Below are positions 9,417-17,016 of a stretch of DNA of 32,955 bases, one piece after another (position 1 is the stretch's first letter; each line of letters starts with the position of its first letter). The notes under the pieces were generated by a model that ran no database searches, was not told the origin of the DNA, and was given only the letters and a program-made list of their open reading frames with translations. The stretch is from Parasulfuritortus sp037446165 (GTDB lineage Bacteria; Pseudomonadota; Gammaproteobacteria; Burkholderiales; Thiobacillaceae), in assembly GCA_037446165.1 (NCBI GenBank), contig JBBIJC010000015.1, positions 1 through 32,955 of the forward strand, read 5' to 3'. Made by a program: the position numbers and the translations under genes.

Positions 9417-9438
9417 TCACCGTGGGGACCCGCGGTGA
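9417..9438 (+). terminator. Hairpin after small gene
   Basis: TCACCG (9417-9422) pairs perfectly with CGGTGA (9433-9438), starting eight bases after the stop of the small gene. No real T-run follows, so intrinsic termination is only possible, not shown. Confidence 0.3.
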
Positions 9439-9455
9439 TACATCGTTTCCTCTAA

Positions 9456-9563
9456 AAAACGCTGATTTATCCGAGTTTCGTCGCTCACGCGAAGGCGGGA
9501 GCCCAATGAAGTCAATAAACGGATACCCGCTTCCGCGGGTATGACGAATAAATCTGCGCCGCC
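9456..9563 (+). mobile_element. MITE copy A (degenerate)
   Basis: This roughly 108-bp element is a diverged relative of the copies at 17051, 21227 and 24482. Its left end AAAACGCTGATTTA matches the family end GGAAACGCTGATTTA with one base lost and one changed. Its right end TAAATCTGCGCCGCC matches the complement with four mismatches. The two internal GC-rich hairpin units (around CACGCGAAGGCGGGAG and ACCCGCTTCCGCGGGT) are kept in altered form. The direct repeat CTAA flanks it (9452-9455 and 9564-9567). It has the same orientation as copy B and sits upstream of btaA. Confidence 0.75.
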
Positions 9564-9574
9564 CTAAATATCTG

Positions 9575-9602
9575 ACCAGGCCCGCCAGCAGGCAGGCCTG
9601 GT
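9575..9602. repeat. Perfect 8-bp inverted repeat upstream of btaA
   Basis: ACCAGGCC (9575-9582) and GGCCTGGT (9595-9602) form an 8-bp stem with a 12-base loop, just after MITE copy A and about 106 bp before btaA. There is no T-run. It could be a transcript-stabilising hairpin or an operator; nothing decides between these. The rest of 9410-9708 shows no other feature. Confidence 0.35.
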
Positions 9603-9708
9603 TGATCCGGTTTGCCAGTCGATTCGAATCTCCGGCATTGCGTGCGGAAATATCCCCGTCATGCACACGCATTAGCCTTGCAATCATTCCCTCACGAAAA
9701 CGTCATTC

Positions 9709-10935
9709 ATGAACGCCCCCGACCTCTGCCTGCACAGCCCGCCCACCGCGCTGACCCTGCGCGACCGTATCGATCAGAATGTATTCAATTCGCTCTACGC
9801 CCGTTCGCTGGTTTACAACACCTGCTGGGAAGATCCGGCGGTCGATCGGCAGGCGCTGAACCTGGGCCCGGACGACACCGTGATGGTCATCTCCAGCGCC
9901 GGCTGCAACGCGCTCGACTACGCCTTGGACGGACCGGCGCGGATTCACGCGGTGGATGCCAACCCCCGCCAGAACGCCCTGCTGGAACTGAAGATTGCGG
10001 CGATCCGCCGGCTTGAGTTCGAGGATTTCTTTGCCATCTTCGGCAACGGCTATCACCCGCGCTTCGCCGAGTTGTACCGGACCAGCCTGCGCGGCGAACT
10101 GTCCGACTTCGCGCGCGGCTGGTGGGACAAGCACAGCGACTGGTTCACCAGCCCGCTCGGCAGTTTCTACTACCACGGCCTCGCGGGGCTGGTGGCGCGC
10201 GGTTTTCGGGCCTATTTCCGGATGCGGCCGAAGCTGGCAGCGGATGTTCAGGACCTGTTCCGTGCCGAAGACCTGCCCAGCCAGCGCCATCTCTATGACG
10301 AGCGCATCGCTCCCGCGCTGTGGACGCCCGCCATGAACTGGGTGCTCGGCCTGCAGTTCACCATGAGCCTGCTCGGCGTGCCGCACCCGCAACGGCGGCT
10401 GGTCCAGGCCCAGCATGAGGGCGGAGTGGCCGGCTTCGTGCGCGAGGCGATCGAGTATGTATTCCGGCAACTGCCGGTGGCGGACAACTATTTCTGGCGG
10501 GTTTACGTCGATGGCCGGTACACGCCCGAGTGTTGCCCGGAATACCTCAGGCCGGACAACTTCGAGGCGTTGAAGGGCGGGCTGGTCAATCGCATCAAGA
10601 CCCACACCTGCACGGTGACCGAGTTCCTGCACGAATCCAAGAAACCGATCTCCCGCTTTATCCTGCTCGACCATATGGACTGGATGAGCAGCTATCACCC
10701 GGCGGCGCTGGTCGAGGAATGGAACGCCATTCTCGGCCGGGCCCGTCCTGGCGCGCGCATCCTGCTGCGCAGCGCGCATGAGGACCCCGATTTCCTGAAC
10801 TGGGTCCGGGTCGGCCATGAACAGCGCCGGTTGCACGACACGCTGCATTTCGACCATGAACTGGCCGCCCGCCTGCATGTCGGTGACCGCGTCCATACCT
10901 ACGCCGGCTTCAAGATCGCCGATGTCCCCGGCTGA
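9709..10935 (+). CDS. btaA: BtaA-like S-adenosylmethionine:diacylglycerol 3-amino-3-carboxypropyltransferase (DUF3419)
   Basis: This 408-residue protein matches the BtaA/DUF3419 family, which transfers the aminocarboxypropyl group of S-adenosylmethionine to diacylglycerol to give diacylglyceryl-homoserine, the first step of betaine-lipid (DGTS) synthesis. Family features include the N-terminal YNTCWEDPAVD, the nucleotide-binding segment VMVISSAGCNALDYAL followed by IHAVDANPRQNALLELK, and the C-terminal segment RFILLDHMDWM. It overlaps the methyltransferase gene by 14 bp, the arrangement expected for btaA-btaB. Betaine lipids replace phospholipids in several bacteria under phosphate limitation, but no convincing Pho box is seen upstream. 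The family assignment is strong; activity is inferred. Confidence 0.88.
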   Translation: MNAPDLCLHSPPTALTLRDRIDQNVFNSLYARSLVYNTCWEDPAVDRQALNLGPDDTVMVISSAGCNALDYALDGPARIHAVDANPRQNALLELKIAAIRRLEFEDFFAIFGNGYHPRFAELYRTSLRGELSDFARGWWDKHSDWFTSPLGSFYYHGLAGLVARGFRAYFRMRPKLAADVQDLFRAEDLPSQRHLYDERIAPALWTPAMNWVLGLQFTMSLLGVPHPQRRLVQAQHEGGVAGFVREAIEYVFRQLPVADNYFWRVYVDGRYTPECCPEYLRPDNFEALKGGLVNRIKTHTCTVTEFLHESKKPISRFILLDHMDWMSSYHPAALVEEWNAILGRARPGARILLRSAHEDPDFLNWVRVGHEQRRLHDTLHFDHELAARLHVGDRVHTYAGFKIADVPG

Positions 10936-11635
10936 ACTCGGCGCCGACGCCCGCATCCTCTGGCGGCTGCTGCGCGGCCAGCCGCGTAACGGCAGCCACG
11001 CGCAGCGTCTGGAGGGGTTCTACGCGCCCCAGGCGGATCGCTACGACGCCTTCCGCACCCGCCTGCTGCATGGCCGCGAGGACTTGATCGAAGCCTTGCA
11101 GATTCAACCCGGCGCGCGCGTGGTCGAGCTCGGTTGCGGCACCGGCAGCAACCTGGCCGCGCTGGCCAGGGCGTGTCCGCTCGAAACCCTGACCTCGGTC
11201 GAACTGGTCGACCTCTGCCCGGCCCTGCTGGCCGTAGCCCGGCGGCGCACGGCCGGGCTGGCGCAGGTGTCGGTGATCGAGGCGGATGCGACCCAATGGC
11301 GACCGGCCCATCCAGTCGACCGGGTCTTCCTGTCCTATTCGCTGACCATGATGCCGGACTGGCGCGCCGTCCTGGACAATGCCCATGCCATGCTGGCGCC
11401 GGGCGGGCGGCTCGGGATCGTCGATTTCCATCTGCCCAAGACCGGCCATGGTTTTGGCAATGCGCTCTGGCGACATTGGTTTGGCCATGATGGCGTGCAC
11501 CTTTCCGAACAGCATCTGCCTGCGTTGCAGTCCCTGTTCGCCGCGTCGCACAACGAGCAGCGGCGGGCATCGGTGCCCTATCTGCCCGGGCTGCGCGCGC
11601 CCTACTACCTGTTTGTCGGGCGCAAGCCGGCATGA
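10922..11635 (+). CDS. btaB: BtaB-like diacylglyceryl-homoserine N-methyltransferase
   Basis: This is a 237-residue class I methyltransferase. S-adenosylmethionine-binding motif I is VVELGCGTGSNLAAL, an acidic residue follows in LTSVELVDLCPALL, and DRVFLSYSLTMMPDW and APGGRLGIVDFH fit the later motifs. In betaine-lipid synthesis BtaB methylates the amino group of diacylglyceryl-homoserine three times. The assignment rests on the 14-bp overlap with btaA together with the fold; alone it would only be called a methyltransferase. The frame is open upstream to 10817, but ATG at 10922 is preferred because the upstream residues are a shadow of btaA. Translation is probably coupled. Confidence 0.83.
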   Translation: MSPAELGADARILWRLLRGQPRNGSHAQRLEGFYAPQADRYDAFRTRLLHGREDLIEALQIQPGARVVELGCGTGSNLAALARACPLETLTSVELVDLCPALLAVARRRTAGLAQVSVIEADATQWRPAHPVDRVFLSYSLTMMPDWRAVLDNAHAMLAPGGRLGIVDFHLPKTGHGFGNALWRHWFGHDGVHLSEQHLPALQSLFAASHNEQRRASVPYLPGLRAPYYLFVGRKPA

Positions 11636-11722
11636 GCGTCCAGCAGGCAGATCGACTGATCTGAAACCAGCCTGGCAACAGGTTCCTGACACTTGTCGGG
11701 CCGCCTGTAAGACAATTGGCCG

Positions 11723-13324
11723 ATGCGCGATATTTCCTGGAAGGTCCTCTTTGCCTACGCCGTAGGCTGCCTGGTGCTGAATGCGGTCAGTCATCCACAG
11801 ACGGTGTTGCCGCTCGCCCTGTCGTCGTGGACCCTGCCGCCCGGTCTGTCGCTGGCCTTTCTGCTGCTCTACGGCCTGCGCTACATCCCCTGGCTGGTGC
11901 TGGTCACCTTCCTGATCGGCCTGCCGGTCAATGGCCCGCCGTCCGACTGGTTCAACGCCATCATATCGGCCACGATCCTGACCCTGTGTCACGGGGCGCT
12001 GGCGGTCTGGCTGAAGCGCGGTCTGGGCGTCGATCCGCACTTTCGCAGCCTGCGCGACCTGTCCTGGTTCCTGGTCGTGGCGGTGATTGCCGCCTGGATC
12101 GGCTCGGGCGTGCACGTGTACAACGAGTACCTGCGGGGTGGCCCGGAATCGGCCAGCTGGCTGGCGGACCTGGTCAACTACTGGGTCAGCGACCTGATCC
12201 GGCTGCTGGTGGTCGGCCCACTGGTACTGGTCCACGCCAACGACAACTGGCGGGCCTGGCGACCGACCCGCGAAATGTTCATCCAGGCCTTTACCATCGG
12301 TCTTTCGCTCTGGGTCATTTTCGGGCTCAAATTCACCGACCAGTTCAAGTTCTTCTACCTGCTGTTCCTGCCCCTGATCTGGATCTCGATGCGGCACGGC
12401 ATCCAGGGCGCCACGGCGGCGCTGGCCGCGACCCACCTCGGTCTGAACAGCATCCTGGAATGGCTGGCCCTGCATGCCATCACGGTGGTCGAATTCCAGA
12501 TGCTGATGCTCGGCCTGGCCCTGACCGGGCTGTTCCTGGGCATGACCGTGACCGTGCGTCGGGCGACCGAGGAACGCCTGCACCAGCGCGAGGTCGACCT
12601 CAACCAGGCCCTGCGTCTGGCGGCCGCGGGCGAGATGGCGCAGGCGCTGGCTCACGAGCTGAACCAGCCCCTGTCCGCCCTGGCCAATTACGCCCAGGCC
12701 AGCCGCATGATGCTGGCCGACCTGGCCACCCACGGCCCGCTCCTGGCCGGCACCCTGAACAAGATCGCGGACGAAGCCGGACGCGCCGGACAGGTCGTGC
12801 ACCGGCTGCGCGAATTTTTCCGGGGCGGCACGGTACGCATGGAAACAGGCCCGGTCGCGGAGCTGATCGAAGAAGGCGTCGCCCCCTTGCGCAAACGCGC
12901 CGGCCGCTACGGCATCGAACTGCAGGTCAGCCTGGCGAGCAACCTGCCGACCATTTCCGCCGATCGGGTCCAGATCGCCACCGTCCTGCTCAACCTGGTG
13001 GGCAATGCCCTGGATGCCCTGCGCAACAGCGGCACGCTGGAAAAACGGGTCGAGATCAAGGCTGAGTACCTGCCCGCAGGGGTGGTCCGCATCTGTGTAA
13101 TAGACAACGGTCCAGGCATCACGACCGACATCCGGGACCGGATTTTCCAGCCCTTCGCCACCAGCAAACCGGAAGGCATGGGGCTCGGACTGGCCATCAG
13201 CCGCACCCTGGTGGAGGCCCATGGCGGCACGCTGGAACTGGCCAGCAGCCATCCGACCCGCTTCTGTTTTACCCTTCCGGTTGAAACCAGCAACGAAGAA
13301 GGCCCGGCAAAAAAGCATGTTTGA
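11723..13324 (+). CDS. MASE1-type membrane sensor histidine kinase
   Basis: This 533-residue protein has an N-terminal hydrophobic block of about eight transmembrane segments (about 5-290) resembling the MASE1 integral-membrane sensor domain. A HisKA domain follows with H311 in AHELNQPLSALANYAQ, a subtype seen in FixL/DctB-like kinases. The HATPase contains NLVGNALDAL, DNGPGI and GMGLGLAISRTL. The start ATG at 11723 leads directly into the first membrane segment. Its last eight bases overlap the FixJ-type regulator gene, so the two form a translationally coupled two-component pair. The stimulus is not evident; MASE1 ligands are generally poorly defined. Confidence 0.92.
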   Translation: MRDISWKVLFAYAVGCLVLNAVSHPQTVLPLALSSWTLPPGLSLAFLLLYGLRYIPWLVLVTFLIGLPVNGPPSDWFNAIISATILTLCHGALAVWLKRGLGVDPHFRSLRDLSWFLVVAVIAAWIGSGVHVYNEYLRGGPESASWLADLVNYWVSDLIRLLVVGPLVLVHANDNWRAWRPTREMFIQAFTIGLSLWVIFGLKFTDQFKFFYLLFLPLIWISMRHGIQGATAALAATHLGLNSILEWLALHAITVVEFQMLMLGLALTGLFLGMTVTVRRATEERLHQREVDLNQALRLAAAGEMAQALAHELNQPLSALANYAQASRMMLADLATHGPLLAGTLNKIADEAGRAGQVVHRLREFFRGGTVRMETGPVAELIEEGVAPLRKRAGRYGIELQVSLASNLPTISADRVQIATVLLNLVGNALDALRNSGTLEKRVEIKAEYLPAGVVRICVIDNGPGITTDIRDRIFQPFATSKPEGMGLGLAISRTLVEAHGGTLELASSHPTRFCFTLPVETSNEEGPAKKHV

Positions 13325-13940
13325 ACCTACCGTCCTTATCGTCGACGACGACAACTCCGTGCGGGATTCCCTGTCCCTGCTGCTCAAATTCCGCGGCTTC
13401 CGGGTGCGCGAGTTCGCCTCTGCCGAGGACTTCCTGGAAGCCTGGAAGCCGGACTGGCGCGGCTGCCTGCTGCTGGACCTGCGCATGACCGGCATGGATG
13501 GTCTGGCCCTGCAGCAAGTCCTGACCGATCAGGGTTCGCGCCTGCCCATCGTATTCCTGACCGGCCACGGCGACATCGCCCAGGCACGCACCGCGCTCAA
13601 GGCGGGGGCCGTCGACTTCCTGGAAAAACCCATCGATCACGAAGCCCTGTTTGCCTCGATCAGCGAAGCCTTGCTCAAGGACAATCAGCTGCAAGTCGAG
13701 GAACAACGCCTGGCCGATCTGGAGGCCCGGATCAACCGCCTGAGCGAGCGCGAACGGCAAGTCATGGAGCGGGTCGTGGCCGGCCGCCACAACCGGGAAA
13801 TTGCAGCCGAACTGGAAATCAGCCCGCGCACGGTCGAAGTATTCAAGGCCCGGATGATGGAAAAGATGCAGGCGCGGAGTGTGCCCGAGCTGGTCAAGCT
13901 GGCCCTGGAAGCCAGCCAGTCGCCGCCCGAAACCAGGTAG
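13317..13940 (+). CDS. FixJ/NarL-type response regulator
   Basis: This 207-residue transcription regulator has a receiver (about 1-120, phospho-acceptor D54 in LLLDLRMTGMDG, switch Thr in FLTGHGD, Lys in FLEKPI). A linker and a LuxR-type helix-turn-helix (about 143-199) follow, with LSERERQVMERV and IAAELEISPRTVEVFKARMM. It is the expected partner of the overlapping MASE1 kinase. An upstream in-frame extension to 13221 would lie wholly within the kinase gene, so ATG at 13317 is chosen. A perfect palindrome 76 bp past its stop and a hairpin array beyond it could be a direct target; that is inference. Confidence 0.94.
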   Translation: MFEPTVLIVDDDNSVRDSLSLLLKFRGFRVREFASAEDFLEAWKPDWRGCLLLDLRMTGMDGLALQQVLTDQGSRLPIVFLTGHGDIAQARTALKAGAVDFLEKPIDHEALFASISEALLKDNQLQVEEQRLADLEARINRLSERERQVMERVVAGRHNREIAAELEISPRTVEVFKARMMEKMQARSVPELVKLALEASQSPPETR

Positions 13941-14015
13941 TCCGCGCAATGCGGCAATGCGCCGATTGAGTCACCCGGACCAATCAACGCAATCCCGGCT
14001 GAAAGCCGGATCTGT

Positions 14016-14032
14016 ACGTAATTCCCTTACGT
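14016..14032. promoter_or_regulatory. Palindrome ACGTAA-N5-TTACGT, candidate operator
   Basis: ACGTAA (14016-14021) and TTACGT (14027-14032) are perfect inverted 6-bp arms separated by TTCCC. The symmetry and size suit a dimeric LuxR-type response regulator such as the one encoded immediately upstream. It lies about 55 bp before a three-hairpin element, where it could act as an activator site. The regulator-site pairing is inferred. Confidence 0.45.
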
Positions 14033-14086
14033 GTTGTCCCTGATTCTTATCTTGAAATAGCCGGATAGCATCCAGTCATGTAACGA

Positions 14087-14158
14087 ATGTCTCTGAGCAG
14101 GACATCTGCGGTTGAATCCGCAGCTCCCGAGGGGCGGCAGATGCCGCCCCCTTTTTTT
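14087..14158 (+). ncRNA. Putative small RNA: three consecutive hairpins ending in an intrinsic terminator
   Basis: Three stems follow each other with almost no linker: ATGTC/GACAT with a 9-base loop (14087-14105), TGCGG/CCGCA with a TTGAAT loop (14107-14122), and GGGGCGGC/GCCGCCCC with an AGAT loop (14131-14150) followed by seven Ts. They lie 146 bp past the FixJ-type regulator and before the CinA-like gene, whose ATG is at 14197. It may simply be the structured 3' end of the kinase-regulator transcript. No known RNA family is recognised and the promoter is not clear. Confidence 0.35.
14131..14158 (+). terminator. Rho-independent terminator
   Basis: An 8-bp perfect GC stem (GGGGCGGC-AGAT-GCCGCCCC) is followed by one C and seven Ts. 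It ends transcription running rightward from the MASE1/FixJ pair or from a small RNA between them, and isolates the CinA-like gene. Confidence 0.85.
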
Positions 14159-14196
14159 GGCAGAATGGAACCATTCATGCCATTACCGCGACCATC

Positions 14197-14964
14197 ATGA
14201 CGCCAGCAAGATCCAGCTTCGGCCTGCTTATCATCGGCGATGAAATCCTGTCCGGAAAAAGACAGGACCGCCACTTCCAGAAGGTGCGCGAAATCTTCGC
14301 CAGCCGAGGCCTGATGCTCACTCAGGTCACTTATCTGGGCGACGACCGGCCCAGGCTGAGCGCCTTCCTCCGCGACAGCTTCGCCAGCGGCGACATCCTG
14401 ATCAGTTGCGGCGGGATCGGCGCCACCCCGGACGACCATACCCGCCAGGCCGCAGCCGCCGCCCTCGGCGTGCCGCTTCTGCTCCACCCCGAGGCTGAAG
14501 CGCTGATCACCGAACGCTCCCTGGAGGCCGGCCTGCCAGTCACGCCCGGACGCCTGGAAATGGGCGAGTTTCCGGCCGGGGCCGCGATCATCCCCAACCC
14601 GGTCAACCGCATCCCGGGCTTTTCGATCCGGCAGCATCACTTCGTGCCCGGCTTTCCCGAAATGGCCTGGCCGATGATCGAATGGGTGCTGGACAATCAG
14701 TACCGCGCCCTCTTCCACAGCCACGATCAAACCGAACTGGCGATGATCGTTCGCGGCCTGGCCGAAGCCACGCTGACCCCGCTGATGCTGGAAATCGAAC
14801 GCGACCATCCCGGCCTAAAGGTGTTCAGCCTGCCAAAACTGAATGCCGAACGCCCTGACGACTACACCATCGAACTGGGTGTCAAAGGCGATGCATCGTG
14901 TATCGACGCGGGTTTCGACCGGCTACGCGCGGGGACCCTGGCGCTGGGCGGACGTATCGAATAG
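14197..14964 (+). CDS. CinA-type molybdopterin-binding domain protein
   Basis: This 255-residue protein corresponds to the MoCF_biosynth (molybdopterin-binding-like) domain found in CinA N termini (COG1058). Recognisable motifs are IGDEILSGKRQDRH near the N terminus and ISCGGIGATPDDHTRQA around residues 68-85. The nicotinamide-nucleotide amidase domain of full-length CinA is absent, so this is the short form common in proteobacteria. Function of the short form is uncertain; nucleotide pyrophosphatase-type activity on damaged cofactors is one possibility. It stands alone, with an intrinsic terminator upstream, and its stop codon lies inside a long hairpin. Confidence 0.88.
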   Translation: MTPARSSFGLLIIGDEILSGKRQDRHFQKVREIFASRGLMLTQVTYLGDDRPRLSAFLRDSFASGDILISCGGIGATPDDHTRQAAAAALGVPLLLHPEAEALITERSLEAGLPVTPGRLEMGEFPAGAAIIPNPVNRIPGFSIRQHHFVPGFPEMAWPMIEWVLDNQYRALFHSHDQTELAMIVRGLAEATLTPLMLEIERDHPGLKVFSLPKLNAERPDDYTIELGVKGDASCIDAGFDRLRAGTLALGGRIE

Positions 14965-15007
14965 CCGCCATGAGTGGCTCCGGATTGCCACTCGCACCGG
15001 CTATTCG
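14958..15007. terminator. Long two-stem hairpin between convergent genes
   Basis: An outer 10-bp perfect stem (CGAATAGCCG at 14958-14967 with CGGCTATTCG at 14998-15007) encloses an inner 7-bp stem (GAGTGGC at 14972-14978 with GCCACTC at 14987-14993). It covers the stop codon of the CinA-like gene and ends 10 bases before the porin stop. No T-run is present on either strand, so it may be a bidirectional transcript-end or RNA-protecting structure rather than a classic terminator. Confidence 0.5.
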
Positions 15008-15016
15008 ATGTGGCCG

Positions 15017-16393
15017 TCAGTTAAAAACGTAGGTCATCTGGACGCTGATCCGGTTGCCCATGCTATTGCCGATGATGTTGGCGTCGGTCAGCTGGGTTGC
15101 CTGCTGGGCTGCCGTGCCGGTCAACCCCTTGGTACCGGGCGCTGGCGCCTCCAGCTTGCGGATTTCATAGTTCAGGTTGAAACGTAGCTTGGGGCTATAG
15201 AAATACTGCCCGCCCAGGGTCCAGGTCGTGAACTTGCGCTCATCGAAGGCCGAATTGGTCAGCCGGTTGAGCCGGTCGTAACGCAAATCCGCCTCCCATT
15301 TCTTGGCAAATCTCCAACCTGTGTCCAGGTAATAACCATCAGCCTTGTTGCTGTCCGCCAGCGCGATCAGATTGACCGGCTCGAAGGCGGTTGCGCCGCC
15401 AATGTCGTTGAAGGGTGGATTCGGGCCGATGAAGATCATGCCCTTGCCGCTCATGTACTCGCCTGAAAAACGCAATCCGTTTCTCAGATACTTGAAGCCG
15501 ACGCCTTCCCGCTCCCGGTTGTAGTCGACGCCGGAGAAGGTGCGCTTGCCGCCCTGATGCCATATGTAGGCCATCACATCTTCCCGCAGCGGGCCTTTGC
15601 CACCGAATATGTAAGCGGCCTGGAGCCGGGCGGTCAGGTCCTTGCTGCTGTTGTTGTCGGAAAACTCGCTGCCATTGCCGTTGCTGAGCATGACGCCATA
15701 GGCATATTCCCATTTGCCGCGATTGAACCAGTCATACACCTCGATGCCTACGTCGCGATATCCCGACACGGCGCCGACAACCTGCGAACTCGCCAGGGGC
15801 ACACCGAGGACGGGTGAGGTCGGCCGCGTCGTGGTGTAGGGCGTGACGAAACGCTCATTGAGCAGGTTGTCGGTGACATTGGAGTAATTGATGTAATCCA
15901 GCAGCTGGACCCCCTGCATGGCCTCCTCGCCGAGCGGCAGACGACCCTGTCCGATCCGGATGCGGGCGCCCGGAATATAGTTGAAGGTCACCGTCGCGTC
16001 GGAAAACACCGCCGGATCCTTGCGCGTCAGGCCGTTGTTGCCGATCTCGCCCAGCAGGAAGTAATTGATCTTCCCATCCGTGCCGGGAATGACGCCGCGA
16101 ATGCCGGGACGGGCGCGGAAGATCTGGAACTGGTCCCGGCTGTTCTGGTCCGGTGCCACCTGATTGAACAGGGCGGTCTGACCGTTGTAGGCCTTCAGGC
16201 CGGGTGGTGCGGAAATACCGCTGACCGCATCACCCTCGTTGTGGACGAACTGCGGCTGGATGAAGCCCCAGATCTTGTAGGCCGGCGCCCCTGGCGCCTC
16301 GTTGTTCTGCAGCTCGAACCAGTTGGTGGCTGAAGCAAGCTGGGCGCATGCCAGCAGGGTTGCCGCCGAAGCAAGGCGTATCGTCTGTTTCAC
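15017..16393 (-). CDS. Outer-membrane porin (OprO/OprP-like beta-barrel)
   Basis: This 458-residue protein starts with a clear signal peptide (about 22 residues, ending QLASA before TNWFELQ). The mature part is rich in alternating amphipathic strands with aromatic girdles (YFLLGEIG, WEYAYGVMLS, LRFNLNYEIRKL) and ends in a strand MTYVFN. It resembles phosphate-selective-porin-type or general substrate porins; specificity cannot be read from sequence. The terminal residue is Asn rather than the usual Phe, though Phe is penultimate. The start is GTG, preceded by GAGGAG at six bases. It follows the DsrE-like gene by 54 bp with a near-identical leader (TGAGGAGAC then CAGTGAA), so the two are very probably cotranscribed from the ECF-type promoter at 16952-16980. 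Confidence 0.85.
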   Translation of the reverse strand: MKQTIRLASAATLLACAQLASATNWFELQNNEAPGAPAYKIWGFIQPQFVHNEGDAVSGISAPPGLKAYNGQTALFNQVAPDQNSRDQFQIFRARPGIRGVIPGTDGKINYFLLGEIGNNGLTRKDPAVFSDATVTFNYIPGARIRIGQGRLPLGEEAMQGVQLLDYINYSNVTDNLLNERFVTPYTTTRPTSPVLGVPLASSQVVGAVSGYRDVGIEVYDWFNRGKWEYAYGVMLSNGNGSEFSDNNSSKDLTARLQAAYIFGGKGPLREDVMAYIWHQGGKRTFSGVDYNREREGVGFKYLRNGLRFSGEYMSGKGMIFIGPNPPFNDIGGATAFEPVNLIALADSNKADGYYLDTGWRFAKKWEADLRYDRLNRLTNSAFDERKFTTWTLGGQYFYSPKLRFNLNYEIRKLEAPAPGTKGLTGTAAQQATQLTDANIIGNSMGNRISVQMTYVFN

Positions 16394-16447
16394 TGTCGTC
16401 TCCTCAGATCAAATCAATTCGTTGTTTTTTTGACGGTCCCGTCCGCA

Positions 16448-16897
16448 TCAGGGGCGGATGTAGGCATAGCCTTCTTGCTGTTTCTTCATCAGTTCGACCA
16501 CGCCGGCGGGCACATAGCCGATGGTGCCGAGCATGTCATCCTTGGTCAGCTTCTGTGCCTTCATGGTGTTCTGGCAGGCGACAACCCGGATGCCAGCCTT
16601 TTGCGCCTGGTCGATCCGGTCAGCCGCAGGCGATTCCAGCTTGAGCATGGCGATGCCGGGACCATAGACGACGACCTCGATATCGACCTGACCGGCGCCC
16701 AGCTCCTGCTGCACGTTGCGGGCATTGTTGAGGGTGAGGTCCCATTTCTTGGGATCGTTGTCGCTGACCTGGAACACGACTTTCTGCATAGCCTGTTTCA
16801 TGGCCGAGGCCGAATCGGCATGGCTGAGCGGGGAGAATAATCCGAGCATCACTGCCGCCAGGATGGCGAGGTACCGGGTAAGTTTGGAAAGGTTCAC
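16448..16897 (-). CDS. Secreted DsrE-like family protein
   Basis: This 149-residue protein has a signal peptide (about 1-27, ending PLSHA) and a DsrE/F-like domain with VVFQVSDNDP, VDIEVVVYGPGIAML and RVVACQNTMKAQKL; C108 is the single Cys of the mature part. DsrE-fold proteins elsewhere act in sulfur-trafficking relays, but this secreted branch is functionally unassigned. The start is GTG at 16897 with GGAG six bases upstream; the longer frame to 16999 would add residues that hide the signal peptide and run through the promoter. It is the first gene of a DsrE-porin unit. Its domain is visibly related to the periplasmic part of the anti-sigma factor encoded across the intergenic region. Confidence 0.85.
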   Translation of the reverse strand: MNLSKLTRYLAILAAVMLGLFSPLSHADSASAMKQAMQKVVFQVSDNDPKKWDLTLNNARNVQQELGAGQVDIEVVVYGPGIAMLKLESPAADRIDQAQKAGIRVVACQNTMKAQKLTKDDMLGTIGYVPAGVVELMKKQQEGYAYIRP

Positions 16898-16951
16898 TGC
16901 TGTCTCCTCAGATGAGTGGTTTGCACTGCCGCCAAAGGGCGGGGCTATACG

Positions 16952-16980
16952 GGAGACGGCACCGGTCGCCGCGTTATTCC
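16952..16980 (-). promoter_or_regulatory. ECF-type promoter of the DsrE-porin unit
   Basis: On the minus strand GGAATAA (16980-16974) is followed after 16 bases by GTCTCC (16957-16952). This has the form of ECF sigma promoters (GGAAC-like -35 and GTC-like -10). The predicted start, about 16945, leaves a leader of roughly 48 bases before the GTG. The divergent promoter at 17017-17045 has the same -35 heptamer, the same spacing and the same GTCT core, which makes chance unlikely. Confidence 0.72.
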
Positions 16981-17013
16981 GAAATATTTGTGTTATCAAA
17001 AATAAATATTCGG
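16979..17013. repeat. AT-rich inverted repeat between divergent promoters
   Basis: CCGAAATATTT (16979-16989) and AAATATTCGG (17004-17013) form an inverted repeat with one unpaired A, placed between the two ECF-type -35 elements. It may bind a regulator shared by both directions or may be an UP-element-like AT-rich tract. No known motif is recognised. Confidence 0.4.
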
Positions 17014-17016
17014 CAT

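Noticed and set aside
9656..9676. Possible Pho box (CCGTCAT) upstream of btaA
   Set aside because: Only one half-site resembles the consensus; the second 7-mer at the right spacing (ACGCATT) matches poorly.
10910..13495. Long minus-strand open frame (861 codons) opposite btaB and the MASE1 kinase
   Set aside because: Low-complexity Gln/Arg/Gly-rich translation typical of antisense frames in GC-rich DNA; the plus-strand genes are well supported.
16985..17005. FNR-like site around TTGATAACACAAAT on the minus strand between the ECF-type promoters
   Set aside because: The left half TTGAT is present but the right half does not match ATCAA.
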